From Sphingomonas sp. Leaf17 (GTDB lineage: Bacteria; Pseudomonadota; Alphaproteobacteria; Sphingomonadales; Sphingomonadaceae): 64,000 nt of DNA. Location of the stretch: the NCBI RefSeq assembly GCF_001421505.1, contig NZ_LMKL01000010.1, positions 1-64,000 of the forward strand, read 5' to 3'. Below the pieces are notes generated by a model. The model saw only the letters and a list, made by a program, of their open reading frames with translations. It was not told where the DNA came from and ran no database searches. Below, one piece after another: positions 36,008 to 45,630 of this stretch (the stretch's first letter is position 1; each line of letters opens with the position of its first letter). The position numbers were made by a program, and so were the translations under genes.

Positions 36008-36475
36008 ATGACCGACCTGAGTGACCTGTTGCGTCCCGATGCCGTTTTGATGGACGTCGCCGCCGCCAACAAGAAGACGATCTTTCAAACGCTGGCGACG
36101 GCGATCGCGCCACAGGTCGGCATCGACCCCCGCGCGATCGTCGACGTCGTGACGCTGCGGGAAAAACTGGGGTCGACCGGGTTCGGCAACGGTGTAGCGA
36201 TTCCGCATGGCAAGATGGCGGGGCTGACGCAGGTCGTCGGTGCGTTCGCGCGGCTGGCGCAACCAGTCGAGTTCCAGTCGGTCGACGGCCTGCCCGTCGA
36301 TCTGGTCTTCGTCCTGCTGTCGCCGGTCGGGGCGGGGGCGGATCATCTGAAGGCCTTGGCGCGCGTGTCCCGCCAGTTGCGGGATCGCGCGTTCTTGGCC
36401 AAGTTGCGCGGGGCCGGCTCGCCCGACGCGCTGTATGCGCTGTTCACCGCGGACGAGGCCCGTGATGCCGCCTGA
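36008..36475 (+). CDS. ptsN: PTS IIA-like nitrogen regulatory protein PtsN
   Basis: A 155-aa EIIA-Ntr protein. The phosphorylated histidine is in GVAIPHGKM; LREKLGSTGFGNG and the C-terminal DALYALF fit the family. It links PEP-dependent phosphorylation to K+ and nitrogen control. The ATG at 36008 gives the typical MTDLSDLL opening; a GTG at 35990 is in frame. Confidence 0.92.
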   Translation: MTDLSDLLRPDAVLMDVAAANKKTIFQTLATAIAPQVGIDPRAIVDVVTLREKLGSTGFGNGVAIPHGKMAGLTQVVGAFARLAQPVEFQSVDGLPVDLVFVLLSPVGAGADHLKALARVSRQLRDRAFLAKLRGAGSPDALYALFTADEARDAA

Positions 36476-36941
36476 TCCGGCACCCGGTGCGGCGGGCGCG
36501 GGAGCCGATGCACATTTTCGTGCGCTGGAATCGCTGTATGCGACCGCGCCGATCAACCGCCTGTTTGAATCGCGGCTGGAAATCGTCGAGGCGGGCGTGG
36601 CACGGATCCACTTCCTGCTCGACGAGCGGCATTTTCATGCCGCCGGCGCGGTCCACGGCACCAGCTATTTCAAGATGCTCGACGATGCCGCCTTCTATGC
36701 GTGCAACAGTCTCGTCACCGATCGTTTCCTGCTGACGACCGCGTTCAACCTGTTGTTCACCAGGCCGTTGCCGGCGGGACCGGTCATTGCCGAGGGACGC
36801 TGGATCAGCGGCAAGCGTCGGGTTTTCGTCGGTGACGCGCGGTTGATCGACGCGCAGGGGGAGGAGGTGTCGCGCGGTACCGGCACCTTCATGACGTCGC
36901 AGATCCGGCTTGGCGGATTGCCCGGATACCGGCGCGCGTGA
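36465..36941 (+). CDS. PaaI-type hotdog-fold thioesterase
   Basis: A 158-aa single hotdog domain with the PaaI pattern HFHAAGAVHGTSYFKMLDDAAFYA. It probably hydrolyses an acyl-CoA; substrate unknown. It overlaps ptsN by 11 bp and the DUF1491 gene by 4 bp. Confidence 0.83.
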   Translation: MPPDPAPGAAGAGADAHFRALESLYATAPINRLFESRLEIVEAGVARIHFLLDERHFHAAGAVHGTSYFKMLDDAAFYACNSLVTDRFLLTTAFNLLFTRPLPAGPVIAEGRWISGKRRVFVGDARLIDAQGEEVSRGTGTFMTSQIRLGGLPGYRRA

Positions 36942-37324
36942 GCGACCGGTTGCCCAGCGATGTCGTCGTCGGCGCGCTGCTGCGCCGGGTGAACGGGGCG
37001 GGTGGATTCGGCCTGGTGCTGGCAAGGGGGGACGCTCAGGCGGGCGGCATTCTCGTCGTCCTGCTGGAACGGGGAATGCCAGTACGGGTGGTCGAACACG
37101 GGCTGGGACCGGCCGGCGATACCGTGCTGATCGACTCCACGCCGGAGGACCGCCCCCATGGGCCGGGGGGCGACGCCGGCGACGAGTCCGGAAGCGCGCC
37201 GGGACCGGATTTTCTAAGCGCCTATCTGAACCGACGACGCGCACGCGACCCGGATCTGTGGATCATCGAGGTGGATATCGCAGCGGCAGAACGCTTCGCC
37301 GCTGATGCGCTGCTCGGTAATTGA
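36938..37324 (+). CDS. DUF1491 family protein
   Basis: A 128-aa alphaproteobacterial protein of unknown function. Pattern: LPSDVVVGALLRRVNGAGGFG, VVLLERG, and the C-terminal RDPDLWIIEVD. GTG start in the overlap. The 153-bp gap that follows shows no gene. Confidence 0.82.
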   Translation: MSDRLPSDVVVGALLRRVNGAGGFGLVLARGDAQAGGILVVLLERGMPVRVVEHGLGPAGDTVLIDSTPEDRPHGPGGDAGDESGSAPGPDFLSAYLNRRRARDPDLWIIEVDIAAAERFAADALLGN

Positions 37325-37477
37325 CTATTTACGCCTGTGGAACAAAAGCACGGTCAACGAAATTCAGCGTTGTGCCGGCCGTGTGCGATACGGGCGGTGA
37401 CGCAGTCGGGGGGCAGCCCGGGCGGCAGGATCTGATCCCACCGTGTCCGCGAGCCACACGCACATTAAAATGTTTTG

Positions 37478-38155
37478 ATGACCATATTGCAGCGCGTCGC
37501 GACCTTCGCGACGATGACCCTTTCGATCGCCGGGCTGGTTGCCACCAGCACACCCGGCTGGGCCTCCGAACTCGATCGGACACCCGTCACGGCTTCATCG
37601 ACCGTATCTGCCCCCTTCAACGCCGGACCCGGCGCGGCGGTTCCCGTATCGACACCTGTGACGCCGGCCCCTGCGCCGCTGCAGATGGTCCAGTCGCTCC
37701 CGGCAACGATGCCGGTCGAAGCACCGACCACTGATACCGAAGATTTCTCCTCGCTCGCCGATGCTGTTGCCGCTCAGGACGGCGCCGTCGCCGATGAAGC
37801 GCTTCGCTGCCTGGCCGGCGCGATCTATTTCGAATCCAAGGGTGAGCCGCTTGCCGGCCAGCTGGCGGTAGCGGAAGTCATCATCAACCGCGCCAAGTCC
37901 GGCCGTTTCGCCGACAACATCTGCGGCGTCGTCAAGCAGCGCGGCCAGTTCTCGTTCGTGCGCGGCGGGCAGATGCCGTCGATCGACGCGACCCGCGCTG
38001 CCTATCGCACCGCGCTGGCCGTGGCAAAGGTCGCGATCGCCGATGCCTGGGACAGCCCGGCCCCCAAGGCCCTGTTCTTTCACGCCGCCCGTGTTCGTCC
38101 CAGCTGGGGCCTGACCAAGATCGCGGCGATCGGCAACCACATCTTCTACCGCTGA
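37478..38155 (+). CDS. Cell-wall hydrolase, SleB/Hydrolase_2 family
   Basis: A 225-aa exported protein: signal peptide at about 1-28 (ATMTLSIAGLVATSTPGWA), a Pro/Thr/Val-rich linker at 30-95, and a SleB-like lytic transglycosylase domain from about 105 with the catalytic Glu in CLAGAIYFESKGEPLAGQ and VVKQRGQFSFVRGG. Probably cleaves peptidoglycan in the periplasm. Confidence 0.9.
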   Translation: MTILQRVATFATMTLSIAGLVATSTPGWASELDRTPVTASSTVSAPFNAGPGAAVPVSTPVTPAPAPLQMVQSLPATMPVEAPTTDTEDFSSLADAVAAQDGAVADEALRCLAGAIYFESKGEPLAGQLAVAEVIINRAKSGRFADNICGVVKQRGQFSFVRGGQMPSIDATRAAYRTALAVAKVAIADAWDSPAPKALFFHAARVRPSWGLTKIAAIGNHIFYR

Positions 38156-38193
38156 TCGGTCGGGTCGATGCGGCCCGACACACGATCCGACAG

Positions 38194-38228
38194 CGCCATC
38201 GCCCCGCATCCGGGGCGGTGGCGTTGTC
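38194..38228 (+). terminator. Terminator-like hairpin after the cell-wall hydrolase
   Basis: CGCCATCGCCCCG (38194-38206) pairs with CGGGGCGGTGGCG (38211-38223), one G-T wobble, 4-nt loop, then TTGTCGTG. It lies 39 bp after the stop. Confidence 0.65.
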
Positions 38229-38267
38229 GTGTCGGCTTGCCTTGTTCGCATGATGTTCTAATCAGGC

Positions 38268-38777
38268 GTGATGCTCGATACGCCGTCTTCCTGCCGTGAT
38301 GCGCCGGACTCCGCCCCCGATTCCGCGCTGTGCGCCGCCGAGGTCGCGCGCGGCACCACCCGCATGCTGCTGCGTCATGATCTGATCGCGATTGGTGAAG
38401 TGGCGCTCGACAATGGCCGGCGGGCGGATCTGATGGCGATCGACGCTCGCGGGCAGATCGTCATCGTCGAGATCAAGGTGTCGCGCGCGGACCTGATGGG
38501 GGATGCGAAATGGCCGGACTATCTGGGCCAGTGCGATCGCTATTACTGGGCGGTGCCGGCCGGGTTCGATCTTGCGCCGCTGAACGGGGTCCAGTTTCTG
38601 CCCGAACGGACCGGGATCATCGTGGCCGATCGCTATGATGCGGAAATTGTGCGGCCGGCGCATACCACGGCGCTTGCCGCCACGACGCGCAAACGCTGTA
38701 CGCTGGCGTTCGCGCGCCGGGCGGCGCGTCGCCTGATCGGAATAACCGACCCCGATGCCGACGGTCTGACGTTCTGA
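38268..38777 (+). CDS. MmcB family DNA repair protein
   Basis: A 169-aa member of the MmcB (DUF1052) family, which has a PD-(D/E)XK-like nuclease fold; in Caulobacter it is mitomycin-C inducible. Visible elements: RADLMAID...IVIVEIKVSRADL with the acidic and Lys residues, DQRYYWAVP-like CDRYYWAVPAGFDL. GTG-ATG start pair. No LexA-type operator seen upstream. Confidence 0.85.
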   Translation: MMLDTPSSCRDAPDSAPDSALCAAEVARGTTRMLLRHDLIAIGEVALDNGRRADLMAIDARGQIVIVEIKVSRADLMGDAKWPDYLGQCDRYYWAVPAGFDLAPLNGVQFLPERTGIIVADRYDAEIVRPAHTTALAATTRKRCTLAFARRAARRLIGITDPDADGLTF

Positions 38778-38862
38778 GACGACATACGCCCGGTCCTGGC
38801 GCGTGACACCGATCCGGCCTGCCTGGCCGCAGCGTCAATGACGGGACCGGGACTGCGACATC

Positions 38863-39468
38863 CTATAGCGTCGGGCCGGATACCGCCTTGCGGGTCTTCT
38901 TGGGCGCGTCTTCCAGCGTTTTCAGCAACGCCGGGTTGCGCGCGTCCTGACGGGCATAGTCGCGTGCGGACAGGCCGGCCATGTTGTCGGTCTGATCGGG
39001 ATCGGCCCCGGCGGCAAGCAGCGTTCGGACCATGCCGATGTCGCGTCGCTGCACCGCGCGGATCAAGGGCGTTTCACCGGCACCATTACCGAGATTGGGG
39101 TTCGCCTTCGCGTCGATCAGCAGCGAGATCATGCCGGGCTGGCCGTTTTCGATCGCGAGGATCAACGGCGTATTGCCCTTGCCGTCGCGCAGGTTGGCGT
39201 CCGCGCCCTTTTGCAGCAGATAGCGCAGATAGACGTCGTCGCCGCGCTTCACGACGATGTGCACCGCCCCCTCGCCCGTCGTCACGTCGCGGGTGTTGAT
39301 GATCGTGCTGCCGGGCTTGCCCAGCATCTGGAGCACGTCATTGCCCTTGCCCTCGCGCACGGCGGTCAGGAACTTGTAGCTTTCGGACTGCTGCTGGGCG
39401 ACGGCGGGAGTCGCCACGGCAAGCGGGGCGAGCGCGAGCAGCGCGGCGAGAAACGGACGGTTGGACAT
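38863..39468 (-). CDS. Exported ankyrin-repeat protein
   Basis: A 201-aa protein with signal peptide (LAALLALAPLAVATPAVAQ, about 7-24) and about four ankyrin repeats at 55-185 (GNTPLILAIENG, GETPLIRAVQRRD, MAGLSARDYARQD). Likely periplasmic protein-binding scaffold; partner unknown. Divergent from the SCO gene by 72 bp. Confidence 0.87.
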   Translation of the reverse strand: MSNRPFLAALLALAPLAVATPAVAQQQSESYKFLTAVREGKGNDVLQMLGKPGSTIINTRDVTTGEGAVHIVVKRGDDVYLRYLLQKGADANLRDGKGNTPLILAIENGQPGMISLLIDAKANPNLGNGAGETPLIRAVQRRDIGMVRTLLAAGADPDQTDNMAGLSARDYARQDARNPALLKTLEDAPKKTRKAVSGPTL

Positions 39469-39540
39469 GAGCGATGGTCCCGTAGAGGTAAGACGGCATA
39501 CTTGCGTACCGCCCGGTAACAGATCAAGGCTGGCGACGTC

Positions 39541-40143
39541 ATGAACATGCGTCGTACCGTTCGTATTTCCGGAGCCGTTCTGGCGACGGCCCTCCTGCTG
39601 ACCGGTTGCGGGGAGCCGGCGACGCCGGCGCAACCGCCGCTGGCCGGTGCGCGGATCGGCGTGCCCTTTACGCTGACCGACCAGAATGGCCGCACCGTCA
39701 CCGACCGCAATTTCGCCGGCAAATACCGGATCATGTATTTCGGCTATACCTTCTGCCCCGATGTGTGCCCGGTCGACGTGCAGGTCATCGGCGCGGCGGT
39801 GCGGAAACTGGATAGCGCGAACCCGGCGCTGGCCGCGCGGCTGGTGCCGGTGTTCGTGACGGTCGATCCGGCCCGCGATACGCCGGCGGTCATCAAGAGC
39901 TTCGTCAGCGCGTTTCACCCGCGCATGGTCGGCCTGACCGGCTCGCCGGCGGCGATCGCCGCGCTGGCCAAGGGGTACGGCGTGTATGTCGCCAGGGGCA
40001 AGACATCGCCGGGTGGCGGATATATGATGGACCATAGCCGTACCGCGTTCCTGATGGATCCGGCGGGCAAGCCGCTCGCGCTGCTGCCGACCGAGCAGGG
40101 TGCCGACGCGGTCGTGGCAGAGATCGAGAAGTGGGCGAAATGA
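39541..40143 (+). CDS. SCO1/SenC family copper chaperone
   Basis: A 200-aa lipoprotein (lipobox LLLTGCG) with a thioredoxin-like domain. Copper ligands CPDVCP and the later His in MMDHSRTAF are present, as in Sco1 proteins that build the CuA centre of cytochrome oxidase. Overlaps the next gene by 4 bp. Confidence 0.92.
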   Translation: MNMRRTVRISGAVLATALLLTGCGEPATPAQPPLAGARIGVPFTLTDQNGRTVTDRNFAGKYRIMYFGYTFCPDVCPVDVQVIGAAVRKLDSANPALAARLVPVFVTVDPARDTPAVIKSFVSAFHPRMVGLTGSPAAIAALAKGYGVYVARGKTSPGGGYMMDHSRTAFLMDPAGKPLALLPTEQGADAVVAEIEKWAK

Positions 40144-40574
40144 GCGGGCGGTATTGGGACGACACGCCGCTGGAAAAGCTGGATCGCGGCCAGTGGGAGT
40201 CGCTGTGCGACGGATGTGGCAAATGCTGCATCCACAAGCTGGAGGATGAGGAGACGGGCGAATTGCTGGCGACCAACGTCGCCTGCCGCCTGCTCGACCG
40301 GTCCACCGCGCAATGTTCCAACTATCGCCACCGCAAGGCCTATGTGTCCGAATGCGTGCGGCTGACGATGAACAATGTGCGCGCGATCGACTGGTTGCCG
40401 GCCACCTGCGCGTACCGGCTGCGCGCCAACGGTCAGCCGCTGTACGACTGGCATTATCTGAAGTCCGGCGACCGCGAATCGGTCCACCGTGCCGGCCAGT
40501 CGGTGCGTGGCTGGACGATCAGCGAGGACGATGCCGGCGACCTGGAGAACCATCTGGTCGACCGCGAGCTGTGA
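40140..40574 (+). CDS. YcgN family cysteine-cluster protein
   Basis: A 144-aa UPF0260 protein. Cys-rich CDGCGKCCIHKLED and later CRLLD...CSNYRHR, CVRLT and CAYRL suggest a metal or Fe-S cluster. Function unknown. ATGA overlap upstream and GTGA overlap downstream. Confidence 0.9.
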   Translation: MSGRYWDDTPLEKLDRGQWESLCDGCGKCCIHKLEDEETGELLATNVACRLLDRSTAQCSNYRHRKAYVSECVRLTMNNVRAIDWLPATCAYRLRANGQPLYDWHYLKSGDRESVHRAGQSVRGWTISEDDAGDLENHLVDREL

Positions 40575-41263
40575 CGGCTGTGGGGGGCGAGGGGACGTTC
40601 GACGTCGTCCGCCATCCGACCGCCCGGCGCGCGCGACTCGCCTTCGATCCGGCGACCGGGCGCGCGCGGCTGGTGATCCCGAAGCGCGCCGCGCTGAAGC
40701 CCGCGCTGGCCTGGGCCGAGGGGCAGCGCGACTGGATCGCCGCGCAACAGGCCCGGTTGCCGCAGGCGGTACCGTTCGCGCCCGGCACCACGCTGACCGT
40801 CGCGGATACGGCGCTGACCATCGACTGGATCGAGGGTGGACGACGCGCGGTGGCGCGCGTCGGCGACCGCCTGGTCACCGGCGGGCCGGTCGAAACCCTG
40901 CCACGCCGCATCGAAACCTGGCTGAAGCGGGCGGCGCTGGCGCTACTGACCGAGGAAACGGCGGACTATGCCGCCAGGGCCGGTGTGTGCGTCACGCAGG
41001 TCGCGGTTGGCGATCCGCGTGGTCGCTGGGGCAGCTGCGCCGCCGACGGGGCGATCCGCTATAGCTGGCGGCTGATCCTCGCGCCCGGCTGGGTCCGCCG
41101 GGCGACGGTCGCGCACGAGGTCGCGCACCGGATCCATATGAACCACGGCCCCGATTTCCATGCGCTGGTCGCGGTGCTGTACGAGCGCGACCCGACCCCG
41201 GCGCGCGCCTGGTTGCGCGCGAACGGGGCGGGGCTTCACTGGGTCGGGCGGTCGCCGGGATAG
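40571..41263 (+). CDS. M48-related metallopeptidase (YgjP/DUF45)
   Basis: A 230-aa zinc metallopeptidase family protein with RRARLAFDPATGRARLVIP at the start, RGRWGSC, and the zinc motif HEVAHRIHMNHGPDFHAL. Substrate unknown. Its last 28 bp overlap the convergent PBP1A gene. Confidence 0.9.
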   Translation: MTAVGGEGTFDVVRHPTARRARLAFDPATGRARLVIPKRAALKPALAWAEGQRDWIAAQQARLPQAVPFAPGTTLTVADTALTIDWIEGGRRAVARVGDRLVTGGPVETLPRRIETWLKRAALALLTEETADYAARAGVCVTQVAVGDPRGRWGSCAADGAIRYSWRLILAPGWVRRATVAHEVAHRIHMNHGPDFHALVAVLYERDPTPARAWLRANGAGLHWVGRSPG

Positions 41264-43371
41264 GTTGGCGGCGCGCGGCGCGGGGCCGGCGGCGGGGTGC
41301 GGGATGAATCGCGGCCGGTGACCCGGTCGATCCAGTCCTGATTCAATTGCTGTGGCGGCTGGCGCTGTTCGGGCGCGTCGCCGTCTTCCGTGGGGGACGG
41401 AGGCGCTGGGCGCAGGACTTCGCTGGTCGTGGTTTCGGTCTGGACGCCGCCGTCCTGCACGGGTTGCTCGGATGGCACCGCGTCGACCGGGCCGCCATCC
41501 TCGTCGACATAGGTGCCGTTGTCGGGCTGGCCGTAATAGCTCTCCTCATCCGGCTCCAGCTGCCATTCGGGCAGCGTGACCTGCGTATCGAACTGCTCGA
41601 TCGGGCGGCTGGCGGTGGCGGGCTTCATGAACGCGGCCCAGGCGCGGGCCGGCGCGGTGCCGCCGTGGAGGCCCGCGATCGGCTTCGCATCGTCGCGCCC
41701 CATCCACACGCCGGTGGTGATGCCGCTGGAAAAGCCCATGAACCAGCCGTCCTTCGACGCGGTGGTCGTGCCGGTCTTGCCCGCGACCGGGCGGCCGATC
41801 TGCGCGGCGCGGCCGGTGCCGGTGTTGACCGCAGTCTGGAGCAGGTCGGTCATCTGCGCGGCGACATAGGGGGCGACCAGCACATGGCTGCGATCGACCT
41901 CGTGCGTGTAGATCGTCTGGCCGTTCGCGGTGACGCGGGTGATGCCATAGGGGGTGACGGCCACGCCCTTGGCCGCGACGCTGGCAAAGGCGCGGGTCAT
42001 GTCGATCAGGCGCACCTCCGACGTGCCCAGCACCATCGACGGGTGGGTGTTGACGGTGGTCGTGATACCGAACCGCCGGGCCATGTCGGCGACCGTCGAG
42101 AACCCGACCTCCTGTCCCAGCTTGGCGGCGACCGTGTTCAGCGAATAGGCAAAGGCGGTCCGCAGGGACACGGGGCCGGAATTGCGGCGCGAATCGTTGC
42201 GCGGCGTCCAGCCGCCGATGGTGACGGGTTCGTCGACGATGCTGTCCTCGGGCTTGTGCCCCGCCTCCAGCGCGGCGAGATAGACGAACAGCTTGAACGC
42301 CGATCCCGGCTGGCGCACCGCCTGGGTCGCGCGGTTGTAGATCGACGCGACATAATCCTTGCCGCCGACCATCGCCCGCACCGCGCCGTCGCGGTCGAGC
42401 GCGACGAGCGCCCCTTGCGCGCCGGCCGGCGCATTGGCGCGGATCGCCGCGTCGGCGTCGCGCTGCATCCCCAGGTCTAGCGTGGTCCAGACCTCCAGCG
42501 GAGCCTGTTGCTCGTCGATCAGCATGTCGAGCTGCGGCAGCGCCCAGTCGGTGAAATAGCGTACGCTGTTCTGGCGCGGCTCGGGCGCAAGCTTCAGTGC
42601 CTCGGGATCGGCCTCCGCCGCCTCGCTCGCGCTGATCGCGCCCGTTTCGACCATCGTCTTTATGACAACGCCGGCGCGGCCGACCGCGGCCTCGGCATCG
42701 GCGGTGGGGGAGTAGTTGGACGGGGCCTTGACCAGTCCGGCGATGACCGCGGCCTCGCTCAGGCTCAGATGATCCGCGCCGTGGCCGAAGAATTTCCGCG
42801 CCGCCGCGTCGATACCGTAAGCGCCGCCGCCGTAATAAACCTTGTTCAGATACAGTTCGAGGATCTGGTCCTTGGTAAACTTGCGCTCCATCGCCAGCGC
42901 GAGGATCCATTCGCGGAACTTGCGGCCGAACTTCTTGGTGCTCGACAGAAAGACGTTGCGCGCCAGCTGCTGCGTGATGGTCGACCCGCCCTGGACCCAG
43001 CGGCCGCGCTCAAGCCGGATCTGTACCGATCGGGCGATGCCGATCGGATCGACGCCGGGATGGCGGCGGAAGCGGCGATCCTCGACCGAGACGGTCGCGT
43101 CGCGCATGACCGCCGGGATCTGGTTGTAGGGCAGCCATTCGCCGAAGCTCGGCCCCATCGACACGATGACGCTGCCGTCGGCGGCGTGGACGCGGATCAT
43201 CTGGCCGTTGGGCGAGGATTTGAGCTGGTCGAAACTCGGCAGCTGCGACCGGGCGATATAGACCGCCACGACGAGCGCCACGAGCGCGAGGACGAACAGC
43301 GTGAGCAACAGCTTGATCGAAAGGATCAGCCGGCGACGCCAGGGGGAGCGAACGGTGCGGGAACGGGCCAT
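41236..43371 (-). CDS. Penicillin-binding protein 1A (bifunctional)
   Basis: A 711-aa inner-membrane peptidoglycan synthase. One membrane anchor (about 15-40), GT51 glycosyltransferase with EDRRFRRHPGVD and GGSTITQQLARN, then transpeptidase with SAFK, SLN (AYSLNTVAAKLG) and KTGTT motifs. C-terminal 120 residues are Pro/Asp/Glu-rich and probably unstructured. Motif sets of both domains are complete. Confidence 0.94.
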   Translation of the reverse strand: MARSRTVRSPWRRRLILSIKLLLTLFVLALVALVVAVYIARSQLPSFDQLKSSPNGQMIRVHAADGSVIVSMGPSFGEWLPYNQIPAVMRDATVSVEDRRFRRHPGVDPIGIARSVQIRLERGRWVQGGSTITQQLARNVFLSSTKKFGRKFREWILALAMERKFTKDQILELYLNKVYYGGGAYGIDAAARKFFGHGADHLSLSEAAVIAGLVKAPSNYSPTADAEAAVGRAGVVIKTMVETGAISASEAAEADPEALKLAPEPRQNSVRYFTDWALPQLDMLIDEQQAPLEVWTTLDLGMQRDADAAIRANAPAGAQGALVALDRDGAVRAMVGGKDYVASIYNRATQAVRQPGSAFKLFVYLAALEAGHKPEDSIVDEPVTIGGWTPRNDSRRNSGPVSLRTAFAYSLNTVAAKLGQEVGFSTVADMARRFGITTTVNTHPSMVLGTSEVRLIDMTRAFASVAAKGVAVTPYGITRVTANGQTIYTHEVDRSHVLVAPYVAAQMTDLLQTAVNTGTGRAAQIGRPVAGKTGTTTASKDGWFMGFSSGITTGVWMGRDDAKPIAGLHGGTAPARAWAAFMKPATASRPIEQFDTQVTLPEWQLEPDEESYYGQPDNGTYVDEDGGPVDAVPSEQPVQDGGVQTETTTSEVLRPAPPSPTEDGDAPEQRQPPQQLNQDWIDRVTGRDSSRTPPPAPRRAPPTYPGDRPTQ

Positions 43372-43428
43372 GGATGCCGATGGGAATAGGCGCTATCGCC
43401 TACCCCCACAAGCGGTTCGCGTACGCGA

Positions 43429-43866
43429 TCAGGTCGGTTCGTGCTCGCTGCGCGGTACGAAGGTCAGGCAGATCGAATTGATGCAGTATCGCTGACCGGT
43501 CGGTGGCGGTCCATCGGGGAAGACATGACCCTGATGGCTGTCACAGCGCGCGCACCGGGTTTCGATGCGGACCATGCCGTGGCTGCGGTCGCTGTGGTCA
43601 GTGACCGCGTCGGGCGCGATCGGCTGCGTGAAGCTGGGCCAGCCCGAGCCGGAGTCATATTTGTCGGCGCTGTCGAACAGGTCCAGGCCGCAGGCCGCGC
43701 ACTGATACACGCCGTCCGCCTTGTTGTTGGTCAGCGCACCGGCAAAGGCGCGTTCGGTGCCGCCCTGACGCAGCACATGAAATTGTTCGGGGGTCAGGCG
43801 GTCGCGCCATTCGGCGTCGGAAAGATTCATCTGGTCCATGCAGCCCATGTCGGGATGCGCGGGCAC
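43429..43866 (-). CDS. msrB: Peptide-methionine (R)-S-oxide reductase
   Basis: A 145-aa MsrB. Zinc CxxC pairs CAACG and [12 protein letters not shown] and catalytic RYCINS with Cys near the end. The GTG at 43866 lies directly after the FAD gene; [11 protein letters not shown] (ATG 43839) may be the real start. Last gene of the polyketide operon. Confidence 0.92.
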   Translation of the reverse strand: MPAHPDMGCMDQMNLSDAEWRDRLTPEQFHVLRQGGTERAFAGALTNNKADGVYQCAACGLDLFDSADKYDSGSGWPSFTQPIAPDAVTDHSDRSHGMVRIETRCARCDSHQGHVFPDGPPPTGQRYCINSICLTFVPRSEHEPT

Positions 43867-43870
43867 AGGT

Positions 43871-44962
43871 TCAACCTGCGACCCGGGTTCCCTGCGCGAT
43901 CATCCGGACAAGCGACGGGGCGAACCGGGCGGCGGGCAGCATCATCGGCGCAAACCGGCTTTCGGCCAGGTCGCGGACAAGGCCGGCGATGCCGACCGGT
44001 CGGCGCAGCGAGCGGGCGAACGCGCTCTGCCAGCCGAGTGCTGCCGCCGGGCCGCCGTCGCAATACGCGGCGGATGCCGCGATCCCGCTGGCGATGGCGA
44101 TGCCCATGCCCTCGCCCGCCAGCGACGGGATCACCCCGGCCTGGTCGCCAAGGCGGAACAGGTTCGGCTGGCCGGTGGTCGCGCGCCAGCCATAGGGGAC
44201 GTTGGCGATCGCATCGATCCGGTCGGTCGGGTCGATGAACGCCAGCCGTTCGCCCAGTGCCGGACAGTCGCGTCCGAGCGCATCGAGCAACGCCGCCGGG
44301 CTGCCCGCCGCCTGCAATCGCGACCGGTGGACCGCGAGGCACAGGTTCGCCCGGCCGTCCTCCTGCATCGCGATGCCGGCATAGCCGCGATCGAACAGGT
44401 GCAGCTCGATCGCCGTTCCCACCAGCCGTGACAGGGCCGGTGCGGGGCCGAGATGGACGCGCAGGCCAAGCGTCGGATCACGCCCGCGCGCCGTTTCGGG
44501 ACGGGCGAGACCGCGAATGTCCGCCTTGCCGCTGGCGAGGAACAGCGCGTCGGCGGCGATCCGCGCGCCATCGGCGAGCCGCGCGGTCGTGCCGTCGATA
44601 TCGCGCACGGTCACGCCGCGCTCGACCGCCGCGCCGTCGCGGATCGCCTGCGCCAGCATCACCGTGTCGAGCCGGTGACGCGACACCGCCAGCGCCGGGC
44701 GGGGCAGGGGGGCGCGGGCGACCTGGCCGCCGGCGAACAGCGCGACATGGTCGAGGTGATGCGGATTGAGCGTGTCCGGGTCGATGCCCAGCGTCGCCAG
44801 GCTGTCGAGCGTGCGCCAGCTCATGAATCCGCCGCACAGCGCATTGCCGGTCTCGCGGCTCCGCTCGACCAGCAGGTGCGGGACGCCCGCCCGCGCGAGC
44901 AGGATCGCGGTCGTGGCCCCGGCGGGACCGCCGCCGACGATCAGCGCCGGCGTTCGACGCAT
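43871..44962 (-). CDS. FAD-dependent oxidoreductase of the PKS operon
   Basis: A 363-aa geranylgeranyl-reductase/monooxygenase-like flavoprotein. FAD loop [20 protein letters not shown] at 7-26 and the second FAD motif [20 protein letters not shown]. Placed after a type III PKS and a methyltransferase it may hydroxylate or oxidise the lipidic product, as SrsC does in Streptomyces; this is inference. It overlaps the methyltransferase gene by 22 bp. Confidence 0.82.
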   Translation of the reverse strand: MRRTPALIVGGGPAGATTAILLARAGVPHLLVERSRETGNALCGGFMSWRTLDSLATLGIDPDTLNPHHLDHVALFAGGQVARAPLPRPALAVSRHRLDTVMLAQAIRDGAAVERGVTVRDIDGTTARLADGARIAADALFLASGKADIRGLARPETARGRDPTLGLRVHLGPAPALSRLVGTAIELHLFDRGYAGIAMQEDGRANLCLAVHRSRLQAAGSPAALLDALGRDCPALGERLAFIDPTDRIDAIANVPYGWRATTGQPNLFRLGDQAGVIPSLAGEGMGIAIASGIAASAAYCDGGPAAALGWQSAFARSLRRPVGIAGLVRDLAESRFAPMMLPAARFAPSLVRMIAQGTRVAG

Positions 44963-45630
44963 AAGCGAAAAGGAAAATGGCGGGTGACGCGGGCGTCGGC
45001 GATACCGGCTTCGGCAAGGATCGGCGGCCATTCGCCGGGGCGATAGCTGCGCGCGATCGACAGCGTGCCGTCGTGGCGGACGATTCGGTGCCAGCGGAAC
45101 AGCGTGGCAAGGATCGGGAAACCCCAGTGCGCGAAACCGTGGCGGTGCAGGTCGTTGACCAGCCAGCCGGCGCGGGCGTGTCCTTCCATGAACCGCAGGA
45201 ATGCGACGAGCTGGTCGTGGCTCATGTGATGCGCGACCAGACTGCTGACGATCACGTCCCACGGTTCGTGCGCCAGGGCGGCGTAATCCCCGGTGCGATA
45301 GTCGATCGCGAGATCGGCCGGCGTGTGGGCGGCGGCGGCGAGTGCGCTGCGGGGGTTGAGGTCGATACCGACCAGATCGACCGTCAGGCCGCGCCGCCGC
45401 GCCCAGCGCGCAATCCGGCGCAGCATGTCACCGTCGCCATAGCCGACATCGAGAATGCGCAGATGCGTTCGCCCCTTCGCCACCGCCGCCAGGAAGGCGA
45501 GGGTGGGCCGCGCGGCCATCGTCACGACGTTGACCCGCGCGAGATCGGCGACGACGGCGGCATAGACCCGTGGATCCAGATCGTCGGCGTCCATCAGCTC
45601 CTCGGCCTGCGCGCGGACGGCCAGCGTCAC
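44941..45630 (-). CDS. SAM-dependent methyltransferase
   Basis: A 229-aa class I methyltransferase. SAM motif ILDVGYGDGDML (about 59-70), DLVGIDLNP, and DVIVSSLVAHHM. GTG start in a GTGA overlap with the PKS gene. Probably O- or C-methylates the polyketide product. Confidence 0.85.
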   Translation of the reverse strand: MTLAVRAQAEELMDADDLDPRVYAAVVADLARVNVVTMAARPTLAFLAAVAKGRTHLRILDVGYGDGDMLRRIARWARRRGLTVDLVGIDLNPRSALAAAAHTPADLAIDYRTGDYAALAHEPWDVIVSSLVAHHMSHDQLVAFLRFMEGHARAGWLVNDLHRHGFAHWGFPILATLFRWHRIVRHDGTLSIARSYRPGEWPPILAEAGIADARVTRHFPFRLCVERRR

